Below, in pieces: positions 11,791 to 23,030 of a stretch of DNA of 64,000 nt. The position numbers were made by a program, and so were the translations under genes. Numbering within the stretch: position 1 is the stretch's first letter; each line of letters starts with the position of its first letter. This stretch comes from Cristatella mucedo (lineage: Eukaryota > Bryozoa > Phylactolaemata > Cristatellidae): NCBI GenBank assembly GCA_009760855.2, contig WPIO01000044.1, positions 1,154,001 to 1,218,000 of the forward strand, written 5' to 3'. Under the pieces are notes generated by a model. That model was not told the origin of the DNA. It searched no databases and saw only the letters and a program-made list of their open reading frames with translations.

Positions 11791-11936
11791 GAGGTGCCCA
11801 CAGACTGTGTCAAGCTCCCTGCTGCCACGTTGGCCAGCCTGAAGCACTGCTGCAGCGGCATTAAGGTGAGGCTGCAACCAAACAGCAGCACCTGTCAGCA
11901 CGGTGGCAAGTGTTGCCTGGCTGATTTGCAGACTGC
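11791..11936 (-). CDS. Weak candidate exon, unidentified gene
   Basis: Read on the minus strand, an acceptor-like CCTTTCAG at 11,937 leads into about 48 open codons (beginning SLQISQATLATVL, Ala/Leu-rich), then a consensus donor CTC|GTGAGT at 11,790. No partner exon or family was recognised. The neighbourhood is CAG/CTG-rich, so an open frame could be compositional. Confidence 0.2.
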
Positions 11937-12847
11937 CTGAAAGGCTGCTGCTGGCACTGCTACTGCTGCCTCTGCCACTTTCGCTTCGCAGCCAACGTGA
12001 CTCTAGCCACAGCCGCAAAACCTTATGCTGCCACTCGTGTGGCTTCTGCTCCTGCGGCTGCTACTGCTGCTACTACTAATGCACCTGCTGCTGCTGCTGC
12101 TACACTGCTACTGATGCTGTCTCGGTTATCAGCACAGCTGCTGCTGGGCCTGGTCCTACTACCTTCATTCCTGCTGATACTGCTGATATTGCTGACAGTA
12201 TTACTGCTGCCACTGCTGCCACCGCTCGTGCAGCTCCTTATCCTGCTCATGCTCATGCTGACACTGCCATGTCTGCAGCTGGAATTGCCGGAACTGCTGC
12301 CGATACTGCCACCTCCGTTGCTGCTGTTTGTTAAGACAAGCCAGCTTTGTCTGTCAAATCGGGATAAGTTTTGTCCTACAGTGGTCAATTCAGAAGTTAA
12401 TGCTGGTAGGTAACACAATAAATGCTGAAATCGGTCGACCTATGTTTAGACATACTAATTATGTTAATGTCTCGGGATAGGGAGAATAAAGCACAATAGA
12501 CTCAGTAAGTGGCAGTCAATTTTCTGACGGTGCAGAGCTAACAAAAGGCGATCGAACCGAGGAACCAACACTATCAACAAGTAGGGCAAGCAGAAAGCAG
12601 CTGCAGCTGGCAGCTGGTGAATAGGTAGGTAGGTGGGTGGGTGGCAGCTGCAGTAGCAGGGCAGCAGTAGGTGGCGTTCAGAATGGGATGGATTCCTACC
12701 TGAGAAAGGCTACTCCCCAGAAAGTTGATCTTAAATTTGGACTAGAGGCCAAGATGCCCTGTGCACTAAAGGCTTGGCTAGGCGAAGTTATGGCTGCACT
12801 AGTGTCAGAAATAATAATGGAGAGCTGCTGCCGCTTCTGCCTCTGCT

Positions 12848-12849
<2 letters not shown>
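11937..12849. repeat. Imperfect CTG/CTA triplet-rich region
   Basis: Between about 12,030 and 12,330 the sequence is dominated by CTG, CTA and GCT triplets. This leaves poly-Leu/Ala and poly-Ser frames open on both strands. The rest, to 12,849, shows no recognisable gene. Confidence 0.6.

Positions 12850-12916
<67 letters not shown>
12850..12916. repeat. (CT)n microsatellite
   Basis: About 33 uninterrupted CT units. Confidence 0.97.
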
Positions 12917-12919
<3 letters not shown>

Positions 12920-13089
12920 GCTGCTGCCTAAGCTAATGTCAAATGAGGAGATGAGTCTTGCTCGATCGTTATAGCTTTGCTTCAGCTTAGCCAGAACATT
13001 GTTATTCATCTAGCATCGTGCATAACATTTGTCAGTAACATGAGCGTGCTGTTACAAAACGGCATAATTGGATTACCACATTGCCTCCA

Positions 13090-13198
13090 CTTTCTTAATA
13101 ATAACAATAATACATTTGTATAGCCCCCACAGATAACCTAACTACTTTCTAGGCACTTTACATATGCTGCAAAGGAAGCAAAATCGAATGGTTAGTGG
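13090..13198 (-). mobile_element. LINE-A 3' tail fragment
   Basis: On the minus strand it reads TTTGCTTCCTTTGCAGC, then the stem-loop region, then an ATTGTTATTATT end. It is a heavily 5'-truncated copy of about 100 bases. Confidence 0.75.
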
Positions 13199-13239
13199 TT
13201 TTGCTTTCCATTGGGCTTTTGTCAGTGTTTCCCTAGCAG

Positions 13240-13320
13240 CTTGTTGTGAAGAACCGAGATAGAGATTTGGTCCTTTTAAGGTGCTATGCAATCAATTTAT
13301 TATTATTATTCTTACTGTTA
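13240..13320 (+). mobile_element. LINE-A 3' tail fragment
   Basis: The plus strand shows the diverged stem-loop (AGATAGAGATTTGGTCC...GGTGCTATGCAA) followed by TTATTATTATT. It faces the minus-strand tail at 13,090-13,198, so two short tails lie in opposite orientation. Confidence 0.65.
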
Positions 13321-13399
13321 TGAATTATTATAATTCTCTTAAGCCCCGATGTGGCATTGAGGTAGTACGAAATTAGCAGCTGCTTTTGCACTTTCTTAG

Positions 13400-13477
13400 G
13401 GAGAGCAATTCATTGGGAGCATAGACCTGTCCCCAGCAGACTGCCACAAGCTTTCGGCCAATATAAGGGAGGCTTAG
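13400..13477 (+). CDS. Candidate terminal exon, unidentified gene
   Basis: A strong pyrimidine tract and acceptor (CACTTTCTTAG) precede 25 open codons in phase 0, starting GEQFIGSIDLSPADC and ending in TAG at 13,475-13,477. The peptide looks protein-like, but I cannot name it or link it to other exons. No clear AATAAA is close behind. Confidence 0.25.
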   Translation, partial: GEQFIGSIDLSPADCHKLSANIREA

Positions 13478-14212
13478 GCATAAGTGATACATCGTGGTCA
13501 TGTGGCTCTTGTCGAAGGCAGAGGCAGCAGCTGAATATGGCAGAGACAGAGTGAAACCCATAGAGGTCCTGTTTGCGCCACGCACATCGTTCTGCTTGTC
13601 CTGCCTTGCTGGTCCCAACAATTTCCCATGGGTTTACTCTATGATGGTGCTCTGCTGACGATGAGACGGCTGTGTATTGGTCAGTTCATTTTGGCAAGGG
13701 TTGCCAGATCTCCAACTGCAAGATTTACAAGGATCATGTAAGGAGTGCTCTAATATGCACCCAATATTAGCATCACTGCCACCTTTTATTGAGGGATATG
13801 TTCTGCCCTCACGGGAAGGTCTCGTTTAGGTGCACCTTTTTCTGCAGGACATGCACAATGTCGTGCATATAGGCAGCCTGTGTTTGAGAAAGAATGCCGG
13901 CCGTACGCTTGACTCATGTATTGCAAATTATTTGTCACTTTCCTGACCTTGTTTCACACGTGCCGGTGTGCTGTGTACCGTCCTGCTATGTAGGCAAAGC
14001 ACATCCTTCACATTACAACTTTGCACTGCAATGGTGGTAAAGATCCTGTCACCTAGTGATCCTTTCATTGAGCTCAGCATTGGCATAGGAAGCTACCTAT
14101 TTATGAGAACTTTCAAATGTTTGTTTGAACCTTTAGTAACTTGATTAAGACTTTTAGAACAGCAAATCAGTTCAGTTTGAAGTTAACCTTCGGTCAGTCC
14201 CCAAAAAACCAG
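13478..14212. other. No recognisable gene
   Basis: Apparently unique sequence; no repeat family, RNA gene or splice-supported exon was recognised. Confidence 0.5.
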
Positions 14213-15030
14213 TGCATTAGTAATAATAATAAGTATGGCACCCTCAAAGAACTTAATCTCTTTCTGGGCATTTTACATATGCAGCACAAGAACCGCGACC
14301 TTATGGTTAGTGGTAGCATGCACGAAGTCAACATTTATAATGTCGTTAGTGTGTCAGCATGCATAAGCACACAAAGGATGAATAATAAGGACCCAGCAAA
14401 TGCTGTGAGGAGCAGGTGGCGTATTATAGCTTCATTTTTAAAGGTCGTCAAGTCAGAGGATGTCGTTACATAAGATGGAAGTGAGTTCCGGGCTTTGGGA
14501 GCATGCAAACTAAAGGCTTGGTCTCCAAAGGACTTCAGATTAGTTCCAGGCACAGCAAAAGAAATTTTGAGTCAGAAGAGTGGGTGACCAAACCTTGAAG
14601 TCGATTGAAGCTGGTTGATTGAGAACCAGTGCAGCTCGTCGAGAAGTGGCTAATGTGGTAGCTGCACCACTCACGACAGACAAGCGAAGCTGCAGATTTT
14701 TGCAAACCACTTATAGAAGCCTTATTGCATACACCCGGAAGATCTGCAAGCATTTACTTGCAGAAGTCTAGACAGGATGTCACAAATGCATTGTCCAACT
14801 TGGATGTGGTATGCCTGTCTCTAAGCAAACCCAAATTTGTGTAGTATTATCTAGCTGAAAGTGGGCCGACTGGACTGCAAAGCTGAAGGGGTGGCCTAAA
14901 GAAAGGTCGCTTTGGAACAGGATTTGGAACAGGATACCCAGATTTCGTGCAGATGCTACACGAGATATGCTGGGAGAGCCCATTTTGAGGTCTAGCTTTT
15001 CCAACTTCTTCTGAGTCACACATGGTTTGG
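14213..15030 (-). mobile_element. LINE-A, 5'-truncated, abutting the next copy
   Basis: On the minus strand the copy begins at the VTQKKLEKLDL block, runs through the C-terminal ORF and 3' UTR, and ends with the stem-loop and ATTATTATTA at 14,213. Its 5' truncation point touches the (ATT)n tail of the copy at 15,031. The two copies are therefore head-to-tail, as if this one had inserted into the other's tail. Confidence 0.85.
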
Positions 15031-16870
15031 TAATATAATAAAAATAATGATAATGCATTTGTATAGCACCCTTAGAGAACTGAATGCCTCTCTAGACACT
15101 TAACAGATGATGCATATCAAGCATAACCAAATGTTTGGTGGTAACATCTGCAAGCAGTAGGCATAGTGTAAGCAGGTATATGCACACGAAGGACGAATCA
15201 CAAAGACCCAATAGATGCTGTAGTAAACAGGTGCTTTTTAAGCTTCTTTTTAAATGCCGTTATGTCAGAGGATCTTGTATCATCTGTAGTGAGTTCCAGG
15301 CTTTGGGACAATAGGAACTAATGGCGCGGTCTCCAAAGGTTTTGAGGTTCATACGAGGTATGGCTAAAGGATTAGTGTCAGAACAGCAGGTTGTACGATC
15401 CTTCACCTGGTGGGGAAGTAGTACTGGTAGATAGATAGACGGCAGATAATGAAGGGACCTAATAGTAAATCTAGCAGAATCTTGAAGTCGATGTGCTGCT
15501 TGATTGGGAGCCAGTGCAGGTCGGTGAGAAGTGGTGCGATGGGGCAAATGCTATGCTCGCGACAGATGAGCCTAGCTGCAGAGCTTTGCAGCAATTGTAA
15601 GCACCTGATTGCACAGGTCGGTAGACCAGCATGAAGTGAGTTACTGAATTCGAGACAGGATTTCATAAATGCATGGACCAATTTAGATGTAGCATCCCTG
15701 CCTAAGCAAGTCCGAGTTTAGCAATTTTATGCAGCTGAAAGTAGGCAGACTTGAATGTGGAGCTGATGTAGTCGTCTAATAAAAAGTCACCTTGGAACAG
15801 GATACCTAGATTACATGCAGATTCAACAAGAGATAAGCTGGCTGAGTCCATTTTTAATGTCAGGTTCTCCAATTTCTGAGTCACACTTGGTTTGCCCATA
15901 ACTAGTAAGTTGGTTTTGTCATCATTCAATTTAAGAAAGTTTGCTGCCATCCATGTGCGAATGTCACCAATACATGCAGCAAGGGTGTGTAGAGATCAAA
16001 GAAAAGGTACAACTGAATGTCATCTGCATAGAAGTGAAAGCCTAGATTGTGCTTGGCGATCACATCGGTAAGAAGGAGAGTATAAACTGTGAAAATAAGT
16101 GGACCAAGCACAGAGTCCCAACTTACCCTGTACTTACATGGTTCCTCTGTTGATCTTTGTCACATCAATACTCTGGAATATCACACTGAGATGGGACCTG
16201 AACCATTGCAATGCAGTGCAGGTGGTGCTAGGCAGGATTCAAGATGCTCAAGAAGGACTTTGTGATCAATAGTATCAAATGCTGCCGAAAGGTCAAGCAG
16301 GACAAGCAGAGAAACTTTATCCAAGTCTGCATTCATGAGAAGATCGTTATATACTCTAAGCAATGCTGACTCCATTGAGTAATTAGCCCTAAACCCAGGC
16401 TGGAACATACTTGCTAGGTTTGAGGTCTAAATATAGGAGTTCAGTAGGTCTGCCACAACTCGTTCTAGTGTCTTTGATAGGAACAGAGAGGCAAGAATAG
16501 ACCAAGTCCTCTTGGTGTAGCATTGCTTTCTTAATTAGTGGCCTGACTACAGCCTTTTTGAAAGGTGCAGATATCTCAACCGAGGCTACGGGCATATTTA
16601 TTATGCTAGTTATGCATCGAAGCAGCAGATCTAGGCATCAGAGAAATAGGACAGTGGGAATAGGGTCTAGAAGACCAGTAATCTTCCTTGACTGTAGTAT
16701 TAGGGTTTATTACATATCGAGTGGGCATTCCAAAGACTGGCATTAAGTTGGGCTCCCGGTGTAACAGTAGGCTTGATGACAATCAAGTTCAAGTGATTTA
16801 CACTGGTTCTCAGGGGGGTATCGGGCAGAGGGGCATTAGACAATGCTTTAAACACAGGAACTAATAATGG
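15031..16870 (-). mobile_element. LINE-A with internal deletion
   Basis: On the minus strand the 3' part is complete: RT motif A region (LDLSAAFDTIDHKVLLEHL), FYADDIQLYL at the catalytic motif, the C-terminal domain, 3' UTR and tail. Near 16,690 the RT N-terminal region jumps directly to the extreme 5' part of the element (the block that begins the endonuclease ORF at 57,800-57,870). Nearly the whole endonuclease and linker are therefore missing. The RT frames are broken by stops and indels. Confidence 0.8.
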
Positions 16871-16874
16871 AAAT

Positions 16875-16985
16875 TAATTTAATTAGTAACTATAACTAGT
16901 AACTGTAACTATATTAGTAACTGTATTAGTAACTTCAACTATATTAGCAACTATAACTATTTAGCAACCATAACTAGCAAGTTTT
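16875..16985. repeat. Minisatellite of LINE-A-like units
   Basis: Degenerate tandem units of the type TAGTAACTATAACTA, 11 to 22 bp long, sit between two minus-strand LINE-A copies. The unit resembles the CATAACTAGTAAGTT block of LINE-A that starts the right-hand copy, so the array may have grown from that block. Confidence 0.6.
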
Positions 16986-18200
16986 TTATCGTCACTCAAT
17001 TTCAGAATGTTTGCTGCCAAGTGCAGATTCAGCATTACATGCAGCAAGGAAGTCGGGAGAAGTACATATATGGGTGGGCTGAGAGGGATCAAACCATAGG
17101 TGCAGCTGCATGTCATCGGCATAGAAGTGAAAGCCTAAATTTTTCTTGGCGATAACATCGTCGAAAGAGAGATTATAAATTTTGAAAAAGTGGACCAAGC
17201 ACAGAACCCCAGAGTACCCCCTACTTTGCTGGTACCTCAGATGATTACTGCCTACTGATATCAATGGTCTGGAGTCACCCACGGTAGTAGGACCTAAACC
17301 ATTGCACTGCAGTGTCAGAGATGCTGAGGCAAGATGAGAGGTGCTTGAGTTAACCATCATCATTAGTATTAAACGCTGCCAAAAGATCAAGCAAACCAAG
17401 CAGAGAAACTTTACCCAAGTCTTTATTCCTGATACACCCGAAGCAATGCTGAATTTGTCGGGTTGATGAGCTCTAAAATTAGACTGGAACTTACTTGCTA
17501 GACTTGAAGTTTTAATGTAAGAGTTTAGCTAGTCTGTCACTCCTCATTCTATTGTCACCCTGACCAAGGTAGGGCCGAGGTCGTAATCCTGAGCCCCGTG
17601 GCATATGTGAAGCACCTGAATAGAGATTAAATAATCCAAGAGTGCTATACAAATTAATTATAGGTATTTATTTTATGTTTTTGATAGGAATGGCAATTGG
17701 TAAACTGGGCAGAAGTTGCTTACGGTTTGTCCTGGTCTAGTATTGCTTTCTTGATTCGGGCCTAGCTACGGCCTTTTTGAAAGATGCAGGGACAAGACAT
17801 GAGGCTAAGGACATATTTATTATGGTAGCTATCCATGGCAGAAGCAGATCTACGCATCTCAGAAGTAGGGCAGTGAGAATAGGATCTTCGGGGCTGATAG
17901 TCTTCTTTGACAGGGTGATGCATTTTAGAATAAGGTCACAAGTGGCAGGCTTGAATGCAGACGTTGAGATGCTGCAAGGAATAGAGGGAGAGGAGTTCTT
18001 TGGGGATGCAACTGAGGGAGAGGAGTCTAGCGAGGATGTAGTTATCTTAAGGATGAACTTTCTGGCCTTGTTTTCGTGCTGACAAAGAAACTAGAGAAGC
18101 AATATGCTACTTTGCTGCAGGATCATTAGGTACGGTTGATGGTAGACATAAGGATTTTGGGTTGTGCATCTGTGATTCGACAATTAGTTACTGGTTCGGA
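16986..18200 (-). mobile_element. LINE-A, 3'-truncated, with nested SINE-B
   Basis: On the minus strand this covers the pre-RT linker (the block matching 56,137-56,421), RT, and the FYADDMQLHL motif, and stops at the LLVMGK-like block. The 3' domain, UTR and tail are absent. SINE-B is inserted at 17,565-17,668, inside the RT N-terminal region, with LINE sequence resuming on either side. Stops and frameshifts make it non-functional. Confidence 0.8.
17565..17668 (+). mobile_element. SINE-B copy nested in LINE-A
   Basis: It shows CCGAGGTCGTAATCCTGAGCC (the damaged B-box region), then AAGCACCTGAATAGAGATTAA and a CTATACAAATTAATTATA end. Its head is partly lost. Confidence 0.7.
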
Positions 18201-18399
18201 TCACTAATTGCAGGCTGCAATTTTGCAGGCACTCAGACTAAGTCGTGCCCTGTCTGTCTGATCAGACGTCTGACATGTTTTACACAAGAGATATCTCTTC
18301 TGGTCAGTCGCCGGCCAGGTGGGACCCCTGATTGACTAAAAGAGGACCGAAACATGAGTTTCACCTGAGGACTTGGGCAAGCACTAGCATAGCACATAT

Positions 18400-18540
18400 G
18401 CGTGCACACCAGACAGACACATGCACATATACACGTGTGTGCACGTGTGTGAGCATACACACACGCATGTGCGCGCACACACACAAAAGCATGCACAAGT
18501 ATACACGTTTGCATGCATGCACACATATGTACACCCCCTC
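18400..18540. repeat. Imperfect CA/CG alternating purine-pyrimidine tract
   Basis: Interrupted CACACA, CATGCA and GTGCGCGCAC runs. The Cys/His-rich frames across it are compositional. Confidence 0.7.
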
Positions 18541-18566
18541 CTTGTCTCCTCCATTCACCCTCTCTC

Positions 18567-18690
18567 TCTCACTCCCTCCCTCCCTCCCTCCCTCCCTCCC
18601 TCCCTCCCTCCCTCCCTCCCTCCCTCCCTCCCTCCCTCCCTCCCTCCCCCCCCCCCTCCCTCCCTCCCTCCCTCCCCCTTCCTCCCTCTC
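18567..18690. repeat. (TCCC)n microsatellite
   Basis: About 27 TCCC units with a C-run interruption near 18,647-18,656. It is a pure polypyrimidine tract. Confidence 0.95.
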
Positions 18691-18992
18691 TCTCTTCTTC
18701 TTTCAGTATTATCACCGAGATCTACCCACTTGCTCTCGACCCCTTCTTTGTATGGTCCTATGGAGGAAGGGCCGAATGATTTTGGCCACCTGAGGCCAAT
18801 TGCAGTGGTGTGGATCTCATTGCATCGGCAATAAGATACCTTATGGGTTTCGGCTCACTAAATGAATAGCTGCCTACCAGATGTCGGCCAGGCAAGCTGA
18901 CCAAGCCACATTTGGGGCTGCACCTTGTTTATGCAATGTATATGTGTATCTGAATTTACAGCATGATTTGCTTAGAGTAAAAGTGAATAAAG

Positions 18993-19127
18993 GTTAGCTG
19001 ATCAGAAAGCCTCATTTAAATGGTGGCAAAAGAGCCTTAGCATCTATCACCCAAGCCTGCACTGGGCAATAAAGAATTGCCTGTTGCAGGACTTAAACCC
19101 GGGACCTGGGTCTGCATAGCTCAATTA
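18993..19127 (-). mobile_element. SINE-A copy, diverged
   Basis: On the minus strand it has a B-box-like GGGTTTAAGTCC, then AATTCTTTATTGCCC, an AAGGCTCTTTTGCC block and GCTGATC. The palindrome is degraded. Confidence 0.65.
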
Positions 19128-19884
19128 AAATTGGAAAAGATCTTCAGTGATGATGTTATGCTACTGTGAGCTTCATATTCAGAGTGCATCTTTGCTAGTT
19201 CAGCTAAGAGGAGTGTGACTCTTCATTTTACATGAGCAAATATACCTGCATATCCATCTCTACCATTAACTCAATACAGTTTTGCAATTAAAGTGGTGGT
19301 ACACTGGAGAAATTCCAAGTACTAATTCGAAGCTGTTGAGGTGACTCTCGATTCATAATCGGTAGCTCAAGATGCACGACAAGTGCAAAAACCCAAGAGG
19401 TGAGCCATTTTTGGATCTTAGAACGGCTTATGAAGTTTTGTACCAAAGAAATATCTGTATGCAATAACTAAAATGATGGTGCCAAATAAGAGCCTATTTG
19501 GCATTGGGATGATGGAAGCAGCTTCCACAATCAGAGACATGCAAAGGAAAAAGTCTGCCATTTCTTGCAAAGAACTTTAATTGTTTTAGGCAGTGATCTG
19601 ATCACAAAATTCTGATAAAATAATGCCAAGTTTCTAGCGATAATTTTCCTTCATGATCCAATGACCATGGAACTGGAGCCAACGTTTCTCCTACCAAGGG
19701 ATAAGATAATGTAATTGTAGTAAGATCAACAGAAGTTCCCTTACGAATTGATAGCAATAAGAGGCTAGTATACAACCTGAACAAGCTTGCCAGTGATACA
19801 TCAGAAGTTCTGGGAAATCAATCAGCTCCTCAGTCAAGTCTGGTTGCTTTCAGCTATGTACCACTATACAAATTCAGGCCCATT
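19128..19884. other. No recognisable gene
   Basis: AT-rich, apparently unique sequence. No family, RNA gene or exon was recognised. Confidence 0.5.
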
Positions 19885-19990
19885 TAGGCAATGATAATAT
19901 TAATATCAGTGAGACGTTTTCCAGCACTCTTGAGAAAATTAACTCCCTTTCAAAGCACTTTGGATATGCTGTAAATGAAGCCCAGCCAAG
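19885..19990 (-). mobile_element. LINE-A 3' tail fragment, diverged
   Basis: On the minus strand it reads CTTCATTTACAGCA, a degraded stem-loop block, and an ATATTAATATTATC end. Confidence 0.55.
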
Positions 19991-20034
19991 CCGATCAATG
20001 CAGTGGTGAACTTCTGGGTTTTACTTCTGGACAC

Positions 20035-20612
20035 ATCTGGCAGGTCTTCTTACCTGTGCAATAATATGCCTATGGTTGGCATACAGCTCTGCAACTAGAC
20101 TTGCCTACCATGAATATTGCAACTGCGACTCCACACAATTGCCAGCACACCACCCTCGCTAACCTGCAGTGGCTCCCGATGAAACAGCGTATCGACTTCT
20201 AGGTTATGTAACTCTCTTACGGGTCCTTTTATTCTCTTTCTCCGGAATACCTATCCGAAATACTGATTTATCAGGCTTCGCATTGTGCCATCTTGACTCT
20301 TGACTTAAGTCCTAATAGCTGTGCCTCTAACCAGCCCCAAATCCTGGGAAGACCGTGCCTTCAGTTTGTGTGCTCCCAAAGCCACGAACTTACTCCGGAC
20401 TGACTTTGCAGCATCCCTTGACTAGACGGCATTTAAAAAAAAAGCTAAAAACCCCACTTGTTCTTCACAGCATTAGCTTGGTCCGAGGACAATGTGCATG
20501 AATCAATCGACATACTTCCTTTTCAGCATTCGGGAAAGTGCATAGAAAGAGATTTTGTTCTCTTAGGGCACTATGCAAATGTCTTATTATTATTATAATT
20601 ATTAATTGAATG
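20035..20612 (+). mobile_element. LINE-A 3' end, diverged subfamily
   Basis: The plus strand carries the ACTAGACTTGCC, CTGCAGTGGCTCCCGATGAA (HWLPV-like) and TATCGACTTCTAGGTT blocks, then the C-terminal region. The UTR differs from most copies (GAATCAATCGACATACTTCC). It is followed by the stem-loop and TTATTATTATTATAATT. The same UTR variant is seen at 30,330-30,360. Confidence 0.7.
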
Positions 20613-21033
20613 GCATGTAATGAAACTAGATGTGATTAAAAAGCTAGCTGCACAAATCACTATACACATATAGTGGCATATACTGCCAAGTAGGCAAGGG
20701 AGGATCAGATATAATTTGTTGCTGTATTCCATCATTGATTGATATATCAATAGAAATCAAAGCAAGAGTAAAAACTCAAGTAATTATGAATGGAATATTT
20801 ATAGTGCATAATATATCATACAATATAATCAATGCATTACTACATAATGTGGGATTGAACTTGAAAGGCTTGTGAACTCATAGGGTTTTCAAGGTTTAGC
20901 ATTTTAAAAGCGTTATTTGGTTGACAGTGAGAGAAAGTACCGAGGGCTGGTGGGTGTAATGTAATGTAATGCACCTGTGTCTGTAACTACAGACCGCCAC
21001 CCATCCTAGCTGGGTATTAAGCAGGAGAGCAGT
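20613..21033. other. No recognisable gene
   Basis: AT-rich sequence with a short (TAATG)n run at about 20,957-20,971. That run may be the tail of a LINE-B copy, but too little is left to say. Confidence 0.4.
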
Positions 21034-21335
21034 GAGCGGTGATGGCACACTAGGTAATGCGGGTGCTTTTCGAATGATCGAATGGTTAGCTGTAGCATGC
21101 TGGATACACAACAGGAATAACATGGTTAGGAGTGACAGGCACAGGGTTAGCATGCAAGTGTGGTTACCATTCGAATCCTTACCATTCTAACTATTTGAAC
21201 CCAAGACCTCGGGACCAAAGTCGTGGGTTTGAATCCTGTGGTAGGTAATTCTTAATCGCCCTGCAAGCGGTGGTGATAGCCGTAAAGGCTCTTCTGTCGC
21301 TATGCAAAAGAGGCTGTTAACTCAGCTAGTATTTT
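21034..21335 (+). mobile_element. SINE-A copy split by LINE-A UTR sequence
   Basis: The A-box part (TGATGGCACACTAGGTAATG) lies at 21,034-21,071. The remainder follows from about 21,200: CCTCGGGACCAAAGTCGTGG, B box GGTTTGAATCC, AGCCGTAAAGGCT and GCTGTTAACTCAGC. The intervening 130 bases match the reverse complement of the LINE-A 3' UTR. Confidence 0.7.
21071..21180 (-). mobile_element. LINE-A 3' UTR fragment inside SINE-A
   Basis: The minus strand matches the TGCATGCTAACC...TGCCTGTCAC...AACCATGTTATTCCTG order of the LINE-A 3' UTR. It lacks the stem-loop and tail. Confidence 0.6.
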
Positions 21336-21339
21336 ATAT

Positions 21340-21930
21340 TTTTTAGAAGATTTCTCTATAGCGCACTCAAAGCCTTTTTGGCTTTCGGCACACATATGGT
21401 TGCCAGCAGACTTCATCTCATGCAAAAAAGAGAATGTGAGAAGCACAGCCGAGTCAGGAGGGCAGTCTAGGAAGTCAGTAGCATGAAATTAGCAGCTAAG
21501 GATGGCTAGAAAGGATGTGCCACAGTCGGCAGCTGGAGAATAGATGTTGCATAAGAGTTGTGGAAGTGAGTTCCACAGCCTAGAACCAGCAGAGCAAAAA
21601 CGTCAGTTGCCAACGGTCTTTAAGCATAGGAATAGACCAGCTAATTTATTGTCCTGGACCTGAGGGTGCAATGATGCTGAAACTAGTGCAGCAGTTCAGC
21701 TGTGTACAAAGGAGCCAAGCCAGGGCAGGCCTTGTGGCTTGACCGAGAGCCACCTCAGCTCCTTCAACAAATGACAGGCATAGACTGAACCTCCGGGATT
21801 TGTTGATCAGTACTGCAGCTATTTTCATCATCAGCTGCAGAGGCTTAATGTCTTTTTCCTAGTAGGCCATCCAAAACAGAATTGCAGTAGGCCAGCCTCG
21901 ATAGAATTGATGAGCTAGTAAGATTTTTGA
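21340..21930 (-). mobile_element. LINE-B 3' fragment
   Basis: On the minus strand it carries CTCTGCTGGTTCTAGGCTGTGG, a TTCCACAACTCTTATGCAAC block, then the TAGCTGCTAATTTCATGCTAC and GACTGCCCTCCTGACTC blocks. The same order occurs at 55,722-55,959 (+) and, in part, at 39,700-39,870 (-). The translated remnant resembles the Trp-Leu-Pro segment near the C-terminus of many LINE RT proteins. The family differs from LINE-A. Confidence 0.6.
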
Positions 21931-22149
21931 ATGATTCGGTCATCCTACTGAGAAAACATGGCCTTCAAAGGAGCAATTTCTTTCATTTTAAATGGGCCTA
22001 TTGACCAGGATTGGTTATAGGAAGACTGCACGTAATCGAACTAATAACTCGGTCGTTTTATGACCTACATCGAGAGGTATTGCAGTGATGCGCCTTTTAA
22101 GCTTCTTGTATCTGTCCCAACTCTTGAATGACCAACTCTAAAAACATAT

Positions 22150-22395
22150 GAAAATTATTGTGCTTATGCGTGCTGACACTGTGCATGCTGCCACTAACCA
22201 TATTTGCATGCTGACCCTGTGCATGTCACATTTAACCATGTTATGTTTGTTGACATTGAACATGCTACCATTACAATTTGATCCTGCTTCCTTTGCAGCA
22301 AGATGTAAGGTAATGTAAGAATGTAAGGTGCCTAGGAAGAGATTAAGTTCTCATATGACACTATACAAATGCATTATTATTATTGTTATCATCAC
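22150..22395 (+). mobile_element. LINE-A 3' UTR and tail
   Basis: Contains GCTGACACTGTGCATGCTGC, CTGACCCTGTGCATGTCAC, CTTTGCAGCAAGATGTAAGG, the stem-loop region and ATTATTATTATTG. Confidence 0.8.
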
Positions 22396-22639
22396 CAAAG
22401 GAATATGGCCACCAAGAGCCTCAGAGAACATCTTATCATGATAGGACTTCGATCGATTTGGTCTTACACAAGTTGGATTGTGTAAATGCATGTTCACATG
22501 TGTCACACAGGCTATTACTGCTGATACATGAATATACCAGACATCCAGCAGGCTTGCTTTGGGGCCATCAGAATAATAAATTGTAACCACCGGCCAGATG
22601 ATTCAGATCACAAATGACTACTCTCTGCTTTTTAATACT

Positions 22640-23030
22640 AGATTTTAATTCTGGAACTCACTCCCGACCTGCGTCACGACTTCTCCTGACTTGGAACTCA
22701 CTCCCGACTTGAGTCACGACTTCTCCTGACTTGTCCACATTTAAAAAGAAACTAAAAATGCATCTATTTATGACAGCATTTAGTGGGTCCCTGTGATTCG
22801 TCTTTTATGTGCTTACGGATGCTGACACTGTTCATGCTGCCATTAACCATACTTGCATGCTGACCCTGTGCATGTCAACCCAAACTATGTTATTCTTGTT
22901 GTTTATTGAGCATGCTACCACTAACCATTCGATGGTGTTTTCTTTGCAGCAAATGTAAAGTGTGTAGAATGAGATTGAGCTCTCTGGGGGTGCTTTATCG
23001 TGTATTATTATTATGATTATTATTAATAGA
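22640..23030 (+). mobile_element. LINE-A 3' end with internal duplication
   Basis: The final ORF segment, UTR, stem-loop and (ATT)n tail are present. A 40-bp block (GGAACTCACTCCCGAC...TCTCCTGACT) is tandemly duplicated at 22,652-22,731. Confidence 0.8.

Noticed and set aside
11997-12418. Opposing open frames rich in Leu or Ser
   Set aside because: They follow the CTG/CTA triplet-rich composition; neither has splice or domain support.
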